Positions 1 through 8,847 of a stretch of DNA of 64,000 bases are shown in pieces. Within the stretch, counting starts at the first letter, position 1. Each line of letters begins with the position of its first letter. The stretch is from Neobacillus niacini. Its GTDB lineage: Bacteria > Bacillota > Bacilli > Bacillales > Cytobacillaceae. The position numbers were made by a program, and so were the translations under genes. Under the pieces are notes generated by a model that was not told the origin of the DNA, did no database searches, and saw nothing but the letters and a program-made list of their open reading frames with translations. The stretch is from positions 372,001 through 436,000 of the forward strand of contig NZ_JACWFG010000011.1 of NCBI RefSeq assembly GCF_019749295.1, in the 5' to 3' direction.

Positions 1-33
1 GAACAGGCGAAAGTAGAAAATAAGGTGAATTAA
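1..33 (+). CDS. C-terminal end of an unidentified upstream gene (partial)
   Basis: Frame 1 reads ten codons (EQAKVENKVN) to a TAA at 31-33. The fragment is too short to assign to a family. It lies 66 bases upstream of livH on the same strand, so it may be the previous gene of the same transcription unit. This is inferred only from the open frame reaching the window edge. Confidence 0.4.
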   Translation, partial: EQAKVENKVN

Positions 34-39
34 ATAGGC

Positions 40-67
40 ACCATTGGAGCGAGTTTGCTCCAATGGT
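40..67 (+). other. Perfect 11-bp hairpin upstream of livH
   Basis: ACCATTGGAGC (40-50) pairs perfectly with GCTCCAATGGT (57-67) around a 6-base loop. No T-tract follows (ATCAAAAGTG), so it does not look like a simple intrinsic terminator. It could be an mRNA-stabilising or processing structure between the upstream gene and the liv operon. Confidence 0.6.
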
Positions 68-99
68 ATCAAAAGTGTGAAGGTTCAGGGAGGGGAAAT

Positions 100-963
100 A
101 TGGAAATATTGATTCAGCAATTATTTAACGGGTTAACAATTGGAAGCGTTTACAGCCTTGTAGCTTTAGGATTAACACTTGTATATGGAATCCTTCATAT
201 TCCGAACTTTGCACATGGTGCCCTCTATATGATGGGTGGGTATATAACGTTGACCATGATGACGAAATATGGATTCCACTATTGGATTGCTATTATTGTA
301 TCTATTTTAGTAGTGGGACTACTAGGCGTTCTAATGGAAAGGTTTGTTTTCCATCCACTTAGAGATGCGCCGCCCATCCATGATAAAATTGCAGCCATTG
401 GTATTCTCTTATTCTTAGAAGCATTCGCTCAATTTGTCTGGGGAGCAGAATACCAAAGTATGCCAACTCCATATGGACAGGTTGTTGAAATCTTTGGATT
501 AACCTTTACGATGCAGCGCTTGCTAATTGTCATTGCTGCAATCGTTGTTATGATTCTCTTAACATTATTTTTGAAGAAAACCTTTACTGGTTCAACCATT
601 ATTGCAATGTCGCAAAATCGTGAAGGAGCAAACCTAGTCGGAATAAATACAAAAAAAGTTGCCATGCTCACCTTCATGATTTCCGGAGGCTTAGCTGCAA
701 TCGCTGCCTCTTTGAGTGCACCTATTAATCTGGTATTCCCCGGAATGGGTCACCTTGTCATCTTAAAAGCTTTTGTCATCATTATTCTTGGTGGAATGGG
801 AAGTGTTCCGGGAGCAATCTTAGGCGGGTATATTTTAGGTTTTAGTGAGAGCCTAGGTGCGACGTATATCTCCAATGACTACAAGGACATTATCGCCTTT
901 GTACTCCTCGTTATCATTCTATCTGTTAAGCCTACCGGTCTTTTTTCAAAGGGGGGGCACTAA
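100..963 (+). CDS. livH: Branched-chain amino acid-type ABC transporter permease LivH
   Basis: Inner-membrane permease of a HAAT-family ABC importer, which forms the membrane channel together with LivM. The protein (287 aa from this start) is a run of hydrophobic helices with the family N-terminus (IQQLFNGLTIGSVYSLVALG) and the C-terminal GGMGSVPGAILGG loop that contacts the ATPases. ATG at 100 is preferred over an upstream ATG at 55 because AGGGAGGGG lies just before it and homologues begin there. It overlaps livM by one base (TAATG). The family imports branched-chain amino acids but also amides, urea and aromatic acids. The genes downstream suggest that here the substrate may be an oxidisable carboxylate or alcohol precursor (inference). 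Confidence 0.93.
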   Translation: MEILIQQLFNGLTIGSVYSLVALGLTLVYGILHIPNFAHGALYMMGGYITLTMMTKYGFHYWIAIIVSILVVGLLGVLMERFVFHPLRDAPPIHDKIAAIGILLFLEAFAQFVWGAEYQSMPTPYGQVVEIFGLTFTMQRLLIVIAAIVVMILLTLFLKKTFTGSTIIAMSQNREGANLVGINTKKVAMLTFMISGGLAAIAASLSAPINLVFPGMGHLVILKAFVIIILGGMGSVPGAILGGYILGFSESLGATYISNDYKDIIAFVLLVIILSVKPTGLFSKGGH

Positions 964-1958
964 TGTCAAAGATTCAAAGAATTGTGATTCTCGGTCTCAT
1001 TTTATTTGCCATTGTCTTTCCACTAATTAGTAATAATGATTATTTCATTCACGTCATGACCCTTTCCTTTATTTGGATGATTGGTGTTTACGGACTAAAC
1101 TTGCTTGCTGGGTATACCGGCTATCTTTCGTTAGCACATGCAGGCTTCTTTGCAATCGGTGCCTATTCTCTTGGTTTATTAACCGTTAAAGCCGAAATGA
1201 ATTTCTGGCCGGCACTTCTTTTATCACTGATCATAACAGGTGTACTCGGATTTTTTGCCGGACTTATCTCGCTCCGGACAAAGGAACATTTCTTTGCGAT
1301 TTATACACTGTGTGTCGGCTATATTATTTATCTCGTCATAGATAAATGGGACAGCCTAACAGAAGGTGTACGTGGTTTAATCGGGATTCCAGCACCGGCC
1401 AATATTGGACCACTCTCTTTTGAAACACTGCAATCCCATTACTACTTAGTTTTGTTCTTCCTTCTTCTCGTTGTTCTAATCATGTATCGTATTGTTCACT
1501 CCCTATCAGGAAGAACATATATTGCCATCCGTAATAGTGAAGACCTAGCCCAGACAATCGGTATTTCAACCATGAAAAATAAATTAACGGTCTTTGTTAT
1601 TTCAACGGTTATTGCTGGATTATCAGGAGCACTTTATGCCTCCTTTGTTCGTTTTATTGGGCCGGATATCGGCTCGATAGCGATTGTGTTTGATTTTCTT
1701 ACCTATCTACTTGTCGGCGGGCTTGGTACTCTAAGCGGACCTATTGTGGGTACGCTGCTGATCGTCGTTCTATCCCAGCGTCTTCAGTTTCTACAGGACT
1801 ACCGGATGCTTGTTTTCGGACCGGTTTTAACTCTGTTGATTATATTCTATCCTCGTGGAATTGTGGGAACAGCAGCGGCCTGGGGTCAGAAGCGCAGGTC
1901 TTCGGTCCATAAAACTAGACTAAACAACCTGCCAGAAGAGCAAGTAAAGGAGGGGTAA
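963..1958 (+). CDS. livM: Branched-chain amino acid-type ABC transporter permease LivM
   Basis: Second permease subunit of the importer, 331 aa. It has the LivM signature near residues 45-70 (GLNLLAGYTGYLSLAHAGFFAIGAY in part) and the C-terminal GGLGTLSGPIVG loop matching the one in LivH. The start ATG overlaps the livH stop (TAATG), so the two are translationally coupled. The C-terminus carries a basic tail (QKRRSSVHKTR) after the last helix. LivG follows after two bases. Family assignment is secure; substrate is not determined by sequence. Confidence 0.92.
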   Translation: MSKIQRIVILGLILFAIVFPLISNNDYFIHVMTLSFIWMIGVYGLNLLAGYTGYLSLAHAGFFAIGAYSLGLLTVKAEMNFWPALLLSLIITGVLGFFAGLISLRTKEHFFAIYTLCVGYIIYLVIDKWDSLTEGVRGLIGIPAPANIGPLSFETLQSHYYLVLFFLLLVVLIMYRIVHSLSGRTYIAIRNSEDLAQTIGISTMKNKLTVFVISTVIAGLSGALYASFVRFIGPDIGSIAIVFDFLTYLLVGGLGTLSGPIVGTLLIVVLSQRLQFLQDYRMLVFGPVLTLLIIFYPRGIVGTAAAWGQKRRSSVHKTRLNNLPEEQVKEG

Positions 1959-1960
1959 AC

Positions 1961-2728
1961 ATGATTTTTTTAGAAACAAGGAAGTTAACCAAAAATTTCG
2001 GTGGTTTAGTGGCAGTAAACAATGTAGATTTCGCAATTGAACAAGGAAAAATCAATGCCATAATTGGACCAAATGGTGCCGGGAAATCAACGTTTTTTAA
2101 CTTGATCAGCGGATTTCATCCTCCAAGCTCAGGACAGGTGATTTTTAAAGGACAGGATGTAACAAAACTGCCTGCAAATAAAATTGCCCAGCTGGGGGTA
2201 GCTCGAACCTTCCAGACTACAAATCTATTTGAGCAATCCACAGTTATAGATAATATCATTGTCGGCCACCGGCTAAGGACAAAGTCTAATTTGTTTGATG
2301 CAATCTTTCGGACAAAGCGCCTTAGGTCAGAAGAAGCACTTTGCCGAGAAAAAGCGATGGAGGTAATTGAATTTGTTGATTTGCAAAAGGTTGCGCATAG
2401 ACCAGTTGCAGGGTTAACACAGGAGGAGAAAAAAAGAACAGCCTTTGCACTGGCATTGGCGACAAATCCTGAAATTGTTTTTCTAGATGAACCAGCGGCC
2501 GGAGTCAACCCTGATGAAACAGAAGGCTTGGCAGCGTTAATGCGAAAGATGGCAGATAAAGGAGTCACGGTCTGTTTGATTGAACACAAAATGCAAATGA
2601 TCATGAAGCTGGCTGACAAGATTATGGTGTTGAATTATGGGGAAAAGATTGCCGAGGGGAAACCAGAAGAAATCCAGAATAATGAAGCGGTAATTAAGGC
2701 TTATTTGGGAGGGAGTGCCATTGCTTAG
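1961..2728 (+). CDS. livG: ABC transporter ATP-binding protein LivG
   Basis: Cytoplasmic ATPase of the importer, 255 aa. Walker A GPNGAGKST lies at residues 36-44 and Walker B with the LivG-type extension reads VFLDEPAAGVNP. The ABC signature is unusual: where homologues have an LS-G-Q-like loop this one reads LTQEEKKR, a degenerate C-loop. Because LivF retains a canonical signature, one composite ATP site may be weakened; that is inference. RBS AAAGGAGGGG precedes the ATG. Its end overlaps the beginning of livF. Confidence 0.92.
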   Translation: MIFLETRKLTKNFGGLVAVNNVDFAIEQGKINAIIGPNGAGKSTFFNLISGFHPPSSGQVIFKGQDVTKLPANKIAQLGVARTFQTTNLFEQSTVIDNIIVGHRLRTKSNLFDAIFRTKRLRSEEALCREKAMEVIEFVDLQKVAHRPVAGLTQEEKKRTAFALALATNPEIVFLDEPAAGVNPDETEGLAALMRKMADKGVTVCLIEHKMQMIMKLADKIMVLNYGEKIAEGKPEEIQNNEAVIKAYLGGSAIA

Positions 2729-3428
2729 TTTGAAAAATATCTCTGTCAAATACGGCAGCTTTGCCGCTATTCATGACATAAATATCGAAGTGAAAGAAGG
2801 AGAAATAGTCGTCCTTTTAGGCTCAAATGGTGCGGGCAAAAGCACCACTTTTAGAACCATCAGCGGCTTAAGTAAGCCTTCGGTCGGTGAAATTCTTTTT
2901 GAAGGTAAATCCTTAAATAGGGTATCTGCCGACAAAATTGTTCAATTGGGGATTGGACAATGTCCTGAGGGTCGAAAACTTTTCCCGGCTATGTCTGTTC
3001 AGGAAAACCTGAGAATGGGGGCATATGTCCATAGACGGAAGAAAGACGAGATTAAGAAATCGTTGGAGCATGTATATAATCTATTTCCTATTCTCCGTGA
3101 TAAAAAGGACGATGCTGCAGGCTCTTTAAGCGGGGGACAACAGCAAATGTTAGCCATCGGCAGGGCATTAATGTCGAAGCCAAAGCTTATGCTCTTAGAT
3201 GAACCTTCAGTAGGACTTGCTCCATTAATTGTTGAGCAAATGTTTGAGGTCATTCAGCAAATAAATCGGGAGGGTACGACGATATTGTTAGCCGAACAGA
3301 ATGCAAATGCGGCATTAAAAATAGCTGATAAAGGCTATGTGTTTGAGAATGGTTCGATTGTTCTTCAAGGTTCTTCCGCGGAGCTATTTGCAAATGATGA
3401 GGTAAGGAAGGCATACATAGGAGCTTGA
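2721..3428 (+). CDS. livF: ABC transporter ATP-binding protein LivF
   Basis: Second ATPase of the importer, 235 aa from this start. Walker A GSNGAGKST lies at about residues 34-42, the signature LSGGQQQ is intact, and Walker B is LMLLDEPSVGLAP. A GTG at 2715 is in frame but sits directly on the Shine-Dalgarno GGGAGGG (2707-2713). TTG at 2721 has a proper 7-base spacing and gives the usual LivF N-terminus, so I chose it. The gene overlaps the livG stop by eight bases. The importer is followed by its binding protein after an 84-base gap. Confidence 0.92.
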   Translation: MLSLKNISVKYGSFAAIHDINIEVKEGEIVVLLGSNGAGKSTTFRTISGLSKPSVGEILFEGKSLNRVSADKIVQLGIGQCPEGRKLFPAMSVQENLRMGAYVHRRKKDEIKKSLEHVYNLFPILRDKKDDAAGSLSGGQQQMLAIGRALMSKPKLMLLDEPSVGLAPLIVEQMFEVIQQINREGTTILLAEQNANAALKIADKGYVFENGSIVLQGSSAELFANDEVRKAYIGA

Positions 3429-3512
3429 TAGTGTTGACCTTCTAAGGGGGTGATGGTTCACATTCACCAGTTTTGCAACTGAAAATTGTATAAAAATACG
3501 AGGGGGAAAACC

Positions 3513-4721
3513 ATGAAAAAAATGAAGTGGCTTTTTATGTTCAGTATGATTTTCGTATTAATTTTCAGCTTAGCAGCCTGCAATAGTACATCCAATACAT
3601 CAGGAGAAAACGATGAAAAAGAAGATGATAATAAGAGTGAAGAATCAGGAACCGTTAACATCGGATATACCGGGCCATTAAGTGGACCAGCTGCCTTTTA
3701 TGGAGAACGGACCTTAAATGGTGTTAAGATGGCAGCTGACGAAGTTAATGCGGCTGGAGGTTTTGAAGTAAACGGCAAGAAATACAAATTAAATGTTGTA
3801 TCCTTGGACGATAAATACCTGCCAAACGAAGCTGGTGCTAATGCAAAGAGATTGGTTCAAGAAAACAAACCGCCAATCATTTTTACGCCGCATAGCGGTG
3901 GGATTTTCGCGTTACAGGTATTCAATCAGCTGGATAAATTTATTATTGGTGCTTATTCCAGTGAACCACAAATTACGGAGGTTGGAAATAAATTAACGGT
4001 TCGAATTCCACCTCGATATGACGGATATTTAAAGCCATTTACGGAATACTCAATGAAGAACTTTGGTAAGAATATTGCGTTCCTGCCAACCGCGTCACAG
4101 TATGGTAAGGACTGGGCAGAAAATTTAAAAGCTTACTGGGAAAAAGAAGGCGGTAAAGTGGTTTACAACTCTGCGATTGATTTTACAAAGGAAACAGATT
4201 TCTTCACGATTTTAACGAATGCACTAAAAGAGAAGCCAGATGTATTGTTTATCGGTGGAGCCTCTGAGCCTACAGCGAAGGTAGCAAAACAAGCTCGTGA
4301 ACTTGGCTTCAAGGGCGGGTTCATCGTAATGGACCAGGCAAAATTTGATGAAATGAAGGCAGTAACAGGATCTTATGACTTATTAAATGGCTCGATTGGA
4401 GTGATGCCGCTCGTTGATTCTCAAGAAGCAGCGATACCGGACTTTGTAAAACGCTATAACGAGAAGTATGGTGAAAATCCTGGATCTGAAGCTGGACTTA
4501 ACTATATTGGCATGCATGTGTTTGTTGAAGCCATGAAAGCAGCTGGTTCAGTTGATGATGTTGAAAAAATCCGTGCGAATATGCAAGCAGGCCTGGATAA
4601 TTTGCCTGACGATAAAAAGATTTATATCGTGAATAAAATTGGTGAGGATGGCGGATTTGAATTTGATCTGTCAGTTGCTGCTGTTGAAGAAGGAAAAATT
4701 GTTCCAATAAAAGTAGATTAA
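3513..4721 (+). CDS. Periplasmic-binding-type lipoprotein of the Liv ABC importer
   Basis: Extracytoplasmic substrate-binding lipoprotein, 402 aa, of the LivJ/LivK-like family (Peripla_BP_6 type). The signal peptide MKKMKWLFMFSM runs to a lipobox LAAC with Cys23, followed by a Ser/Asn/Glu/Asp-rich linker. The mature domain starts NIGYTGPLSGPAAFYGE, the family opening motif. ATG at 3513 is chosen over 3486 because AGGGGG precedes it and the signal peptide begins there. The ligand cannot be read from sequence. Location at the end of livHMGF and before a catabolic operon suggests the ligand feeds those enzymes. Confidence 0.9.
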   Translation: MKKMKWLFMFSMIFVLIFSLAACNSTSNTSGENDEKEDDNKSEESGTVNIGYTGPLSGPAAFYGERTLNGVKMAADEVNAAGGFEVNGKKYKLNVVSLDDKYLPNEAGANAKRLVQENKPPIIFTPHSGGIFALQVFNQLDKFIIGAYSSEPQITEVGNKLTVRIPPRYDGYLKPFTEYSMKNFGKNIAFLPTASQYGKDWAENLKAYWEKEGGKVVYNSAIDFTKETDFFTILTNALKEKPDVLFIGGASEPTAKVAKQARELGFKGGFIVMDQAKFDEMKAVTGSYDLLNGSIGVMPLVDSQEAAIPDFVKRYNEKYGENPGSEAGLNYIGMHVFVEAMKAAGSVDDVEKIRANMQAGLDNLPDDKKIYIVNKIGEDGGFEFDLSVAAVEEGKIVPIKVD

Positions 4722-4754
4722 TAGGAATAGTTTGTTAGACCTAGCTATATCTAT

Positions 4755-4780
4755 ACAAGGGACCCTCTTGTTGTTTTTAT
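4755..4780 (+). terminator. Intrinsic terminator after the binding-protein gene
   Basis: ACAAGGG pairs with CTCTTGT (one G-T pair) around a short loop and is followed by TGTTTTTATT. A second small stem CACAAG/CTTGTG follows at about 4783-4803. It may make expression of the downstream enzymes partly independent of, or lower than, the binding protein. Confidence 0.65.
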
Positions 4781-4848
4781 TACACAAGGGGGGATTCTTG
4801 TGAAGCTATTCTTCCATTTAAAAAGATTGCTTTAAAGGAGGGGATGTT

Positions 4849-6369
4849 GTGAGGCTTAGTGATTTGCTAGAAACAAACATCAATCAGTTTGGGGAGTTTC
4901 CTTTTATATATTTTAAAGAAAAGACATATACAAACATTCAAAGTAAGGTAATCGCGGACAGATTTGCTGGCGGGCTTCGCGAATACGGTATCTCAGAGGA
5001 AGACAAAGTTATTGTTTGTATGCCAAACTGTCCAGAAGTTATTTTTGCCTATCAAGGTATAACCCGAGCAGGGGGAATTATCGTACCAGTTATGTTCACA
5101 CTCCATCCGAAAGAACTGCATTACATCGCAATGAATTCCGGTGCGAAAGCAGTGATTACATCGTCACTAGTTTTAGAAAAGGTAGAAGAAGCACTTAATA
5201 GCTTAATAGAAAAACCATTAGTCATTGTAGTTGACAAGCCTTCAAATGGACATTATGTAAACTTTTATGATTTACAGCCTAAGGAAAGTAAGCAAGGACC
5301 TGCAATTGATAGAAAGGAGGATGATATAGCCGTCATTCTTTACACCTCTGGAACCACTGGTAATCCGAAAGGTGTTCTTTTAACTCATAAGAACTTAACA
5401 AGTAATGCTGAGAATTCAGCCAAACATAATGAGCTGGAGCGGGGGACAACGATTGGAGTCCTTCCACTTGCTCACGTTTACGGGCTGACCATTTCAAATA
5501 TTTGCTTATTATTGGGCAGCTCAATTGTTGTTTTTTCTAATTTTGATACAGCAGAGGTATTTAAAGCAATAGATAAGTATAAGGTGAAGACATTTTCAGC
5601 TGTGCCTGCGATGATTCATGCATTAGTCTCGTATCCTCATGCAAATCAATATGACACCTCCAGCCTTGAATCCGTAAGTTCAGGATCTGCGCCGCTTCCA
5701 GTTGCCTTACTGCATGCTTTTGAAAAAAAGTTTGGTGCCAAGGTATATGAAGGCTACGGTTTATCGGAAGCTGCACCGATTGTAACGGCTCATAAAGATG
5801 GTATTAAAATTAAACCTGGCTCAGTAGGGATTCCGATTCCGGGAGTGGAGGTGAAAATTGTAGATGACAATGGAGTCGAGGTGGTAAATGGTGAGGTTGG
5901 TGAGCTTTGTGTCCGCGGCGAAAATGTTACACCAGGCTATTATCAAAATAGTGAAGAATCAAGGAAGGTCCTAATCGATTCCTGGTTACATACAGGTGAT
6001 ATGGCACGAATGGATGATGAGGGGTATGTCTATATAGTTGACCGTAAAAAGGACTTAATTATTCGTGGTGGATTTAATGTCTATCCCCGGGACGTTGAAG
6101 AGATTCTTAATGCTCATGAAACAGTTTCAGAAGTCGCGGTGGTAGGCATTCCAGACGAAAAGATGGGAGAAGAAATGGTTGCCTGTGTCGTTTTAAAACC
6201 TGGGGCAGTTGTAAATGAGGAGGAATTGATTCGATATAGTCAGGAGCATTTAGCGAAAAACAAAACACCAAGGAGAGTCGTCTTTCTTGAGAGTCTGCCG
6301 CGAAACGGCGTTGGAAAGATTTTAAAAACTCATTTGAGAAAGTGTGTTGTTGATATAAAGATAAACTAA
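4849..6369 (+). CDS. AMP-binding acyl-CoA ligase (long-chain fatty acid-CoA ligase type)
   Basis: Cytoplasmic ANL-superfamily enzyme, 506 aa, that activates a carboxylic acid with ATP and CoA to the acyl-CoA. The phosphate loop YTSGTTGNPKG is at residues 165-175, the adenine motif EGYGLSEA lies mid-protein, and the hinge LHTGDMARMDDEGYVYIVDR leads to the C-terminal lysine motif PRNGVGKILK. Start is GTG 4849 behind AAGGAGGGG; the nearer ATG is immediately closed by a stop. The R2lox gene follows after 14 bases, so they are co-transcribed. It resembles Bacillus LcfB/YhfL in length and motifs, but chain length and acid class cannot be inferred. In context it would activate the acid produced by the aldehyde dehydrogenase. 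Confidence 0.9.
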   Translation: MRLSDLLETNINQFGEFPFIYFKEKTYTNIQSKVIADRFAGGLREYGISEEDKVIVCMPNCPEVIFAYQGITRAGGIIVPVMFTLHPKELHYIAMNSGAKAVITSSLVLEKVEEALNSLIEKPLVIVVDKPSNGHYVNFYDLQPKESKQGPAIDRKEDDIAVILYTSGTTGNPKGVLLTHKNLTSNAENSAKHNELERGTTIGVLPLAHVYGLTISNICLLLGSSIVVFSNFDTAEVFKAIDKYKVKTFSAVPAMIHALVSYPHANQYDTSSLESVSSGSAPLPVALLHAFEKKFGAKVYEGYGLSEAAPIVTAHKDGIKIKPGSVGIPIPGVEVKIVDDNGVEVVNGEVGELCVRGENVTPGYYQNSEESRKVLIDSWLHTGDMARMDDEGYVYIVDRKKDLIIRGGFNVYPRDVEEILNAHETVSEVAVVGIPDEKMGEEMVACVVLKPGAVVNEEELIRYSQEHLAKNKTPRRVVFLESLPRNGVGKILKTHLRKCVVDIKIN

Positions 6370-6383
6370 ATAGGAGGTTTAAC

Positions 6384-7277
6384 ATGACAGAGAGAAAAAT
6401 GTTAACGACAAGTAAAAGAGGCTTATTGGAGGATTCATTCCCGTTCCGACTATATCAAAAGGCAAAAAGATTAGGAACTTGGAATCCCGCGGATATCGAT
6501 TTTAGTCAGGATGCCAGCGATTGGAAAAAACTCAATTATGAACAAAAGGAAGATATTCTTCGCTTGATTTCACAGTTTCAGGCTGGGGAAGAAGCAGTAA
6601 CGCTGGATTTGCTTCCGCTGATCATGGCGATTGCAAAAGAAGGGCGACTTGAAGAAGAGATGTTCTTAACAACTTTCCTCTATGAAGAAGCAAAGCATAC
6701 AGAGTTTTTCCGTCTTGTCTTGAATGCTATCGGCGAAAGAGGGGACTTATCCCATTTCCATACAGAGACATATAAAAAGATCTTCTATGAAATCCTCCCA
6801 ACTGCGATGGAACGTCTTGTGACAGACCAGTCTCCAGAAGCAATTGCAGAAGCCTCCGTTGTGTATAACATGTTTGTTGAAGGTGTATTAGCAGAAACAG
6901 GTTATTATTCTTTTTACCAAGCACTAGAAACGGCAAATATCATGCCTGGTCTCTTAGAGGGTATTGGGAATTTGAAAAAAGATGAATCCCGGCATATTGG
7001 CTACGGCACCTTCCTGCTACAACGATTAATTTGTGAACACCCTCATCTCTTTGATTTTGTTGCGGCGAAAATGACTGAACTTACTCCTTTATCACTTAGA
7101 TTAAATGAGGAAGGAATAGCAGGAAGGGAGGTAAGTGCCTTCGGCGGGGATCCGGCATTGGTCATGGATTTCACCCTTAAACAGCTTTCAGTCCGGATGG
7201 AAATTCTAGCACGAGCAAAAGGCAAAAAAATCGAAGAGATTTATAGATTCTCAGAAACTGAATTAGGCGTTTTATAA
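6384..7277 (+). CDS. R2-like ligand-binding oxidase (R2lox)
   Basis: Ferritin-fold protein of 297 aa related to ribonucleotide reductase R2 but of the R2lox class, which assembles a Mn/Fe cofactor, binds a long-chain fatty acid and makes a Val-Tyr ether crosslink. Expected ligands are present: Glu69, Glu102 and His105 (EEAKHTEFF), Glu166, Glu201 and His204 (DESRHIGYG). Crosslink residues Val72 (GEEAVT) and Tyr161 (VVYNMFVEG) are present too. Numbering matches within one residue what I recall for the Geobacillus kaustophilus protein. No R1 subunit is nearby, so it is not a ribonucleotide reductase. The physiological substrate of R2lox is unknown. Position between an acyl-CoA ligase and two dehydrogenases suggests hydroxylation or oxidation of a hydrophobic compound. 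Confidence 0.92.
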   Translation: MTERKMLTTSKRGLLEDSFPFRLYQKAKRLGTWNPADIDFSQDASDWKKLNYEQKEDILRLISQFQAGEEAVTLDLLPLIMAIAKEGRLEEEMFLTTFLYEEAKHTEFFRLVLNAIGERGDLSHFHTETYKKIFYEILPTAMERLVTDQSPEAIAEASVVYNMFVEGVLAETGYYSFYQALETANIMPGLLEGIGNLKKDESRHIGYGTFLLQRLICEHPHLFDFVAAKMTELTPLSLRLNEEGIAGREVSAFGGDPALVMDFTLKQLSVRMEILARAKGKKIEEIYRFSETELGVL

Positions 7278-7304
7278 TGGCCTTACTAAAAAGGAGGAAC
7301 GAAA

Positions 7305-8828
7305 ATGACAGTAAAAGTCGAAGTACAAAGTTTCCCGCTGTTTATTAATGGAAAGTGGGAGCCTGCTAGTAATCAAGAAACCTTTGATGTCTTTAATCCG
7401 GCTACTGGTGAGCTTGTTGCGAAAGTTGCAAAAGGGACTGCAGCCGATGTTGATCGCGCGGTAAATGCTGCAAGAGAGGCGTTTGATAACACCGAATGGA
7501 AAAATATGAATCCAAAAGACCGCGCAAAGGTGCTTTATGCGATTTCTTATCAAATTGCTGAGCATGCGGAGGAATTAGCCTATTTAGAGTCGATTAGCTC
7601 AGGTGGAACACTCCGCCGAATTGGCAATAGTGATATTTTGCAAATGGTTGATTTATTTCAAACGCTGGCAAACTTTACCTTAGAATATCCATTCTCAGAA
7701 ACCTTGCCAGTACCGCCATTTCCAGGACCAGCACATAATTTTGTCTGGCGTGAGCCAATTGGAGTCTGTGCAGCGATAACGCCTTGGAATTTACCAATGG
7801 TGATTGCAACATGGAAAATTGCGCCGGCATTAGCAATGGGCAATACTGTGGTCATCAAACCTGCAAGCTATACGCCGTTATCAACCTTAAAGCTCGCAGA
7901 ATTGATTTCAAAAGTAGTTCCACCTGGAGTCATTAACGTGGTAACAGGTCCTGGAGCTGAAATTGGAGAAGCGCTGGTTCTCCATCCTAAGGTAGACAAG
8001 GTTGCCTTTACTGGATCCACCGAAGTAGGCAGAAGAATCATGAGTTTGGCTTCAGAAACGATAAAGAATACCACTTTAGAGCTTGGCGGTAAGTCACCAA
8101 ACATTCTTTTAGAGGACGCTGACCTCAGCATTGCACTACCTGGCAGTCTGTTTGGCGTGTTCTTACATTCTGGTCAACTTTGTGAGAGTGGAACTCGTTT
8201 ATTTGTTCCAGATTCCTTATATAATCAAGTTGTTGCAGGTTTGGCCGCGCTGACAAGCAAGCTGAAGCTCGGTAATCCGCTCAATCCAATGACAGATGTA
8301 GGTCCTGTCATTTCTAAGAAGCAAAAAGAAACTGTTCTTTCTTATATTGAAGCAGGAAAGCAAGAGGGAGCCACCCTCCTTTGCGGTGGAAAAGAAGTTA
8401 AGGTCGCTGGCTGTGAGGATGGATATTTTGTTGAACCTACTATCTTCACCAATGTGACAAACGATATGAAAATTGCGCAGGAGGAAATTTTTGGGCCTGT
8501 GTTATGTGTGATCCGCTATTCTGAGTTAGATGAAGCAATTAAGATGGCAAATGACACGATTTATGGTTTGGCAGCAGGTGTTTGGACGCGTGATGTCAAT
8601 AAAGCATATGACGTTGCAAGAAAATTACAGGCTGGAGTTGTCTGGATCAATGACTGGCATATGCTTAGAAGCGATGCGCCATTTGGCGGTTATAAGCAAA
8701 GCGGCATTGGCAGAGAAATGGGTCAGCAATCACTAGATGCCTATACACAAACAAAGCATGTTCATACATCCATGTCTCCAGAGCTTGAGAGACGCAACTG
8801 GTATGGAATACTGTTTGGCCAAAACTAA
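7305..8828 (+). CDS. NAD(P)-dependent aldehyde dehydrogenase
   Basis: Aldehyde dehydrogenase superfamily, 507 aa, oxidising an aldehyde to its acid. The oxyanion residue Asn162 is in ITPWNLP, the cofactor loop is FTGSTEVG (235-242), the general base Glu259 is in LELGGKSPN, and the nucleophile is Cys293 in [10 protein letters not shown]. The motif QEEIFGPVL is intact. RBS AAAAAGGAGG precedes the ATG. It lies 27 bases after R2lox and 19 bases before the alcohol dehydrogenase. In this order it would convert the alcohol dehydrogenase product to the acid used by the ligase. Substrate specificity is not visible. Confidence 0.93.
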   Translation: MTVKVEVQSFPLFINGKWEPASNQETFDVFNPATGELVAKVAKGTAADVDRAVNAAREAFDNTEWKNMNPKDRAKVLYAISYQIAEHAEELAYLESISSGGTLRRIGNSDILQMVDLFQTLANFTLEYPFSETLPVPPFPGPAHNFVWREPIGVCAAITPWNLPMVIATWKIAPALAMGNTVVIKPASYTPLSTLKLAELISKVVPPGVINVVTGPGAEIGEALVLHPKVDKVAFTGSTEVGRRIMSLASETIKNTTLELGGKSPNILLEDADLSIALPGSLFGVFLHSGQLCESGTRLFVPDSLYNQVVAGLAALTSKLKLGNPLNPMTDVGPVISKKQKETVLSYIEAGKQEGATLLCGGKEVKVAGCEDGYFVEPTIFTNVTNDMKIAQEEIFGPVLCVIRYSELDEAIKMANDTIYGLAAGVWTRDVNKAYDVARKLQAGVVWINDWHMLRSDAPFGGYKQSGIGREMGQQSLDAYTQTKHVHTSMSPELERRNWYGILFGQN

Positions 8829-8847
8829 TGAAGAGGTGAAGAAGATA

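Noticed and set aside
6384..7277. Ribonucleotide reductase small subunit
   Set aside because: No R1 gene nearby, and the Val72/Tyr161 crosslink pair and ligand pattern are those of R2lox.
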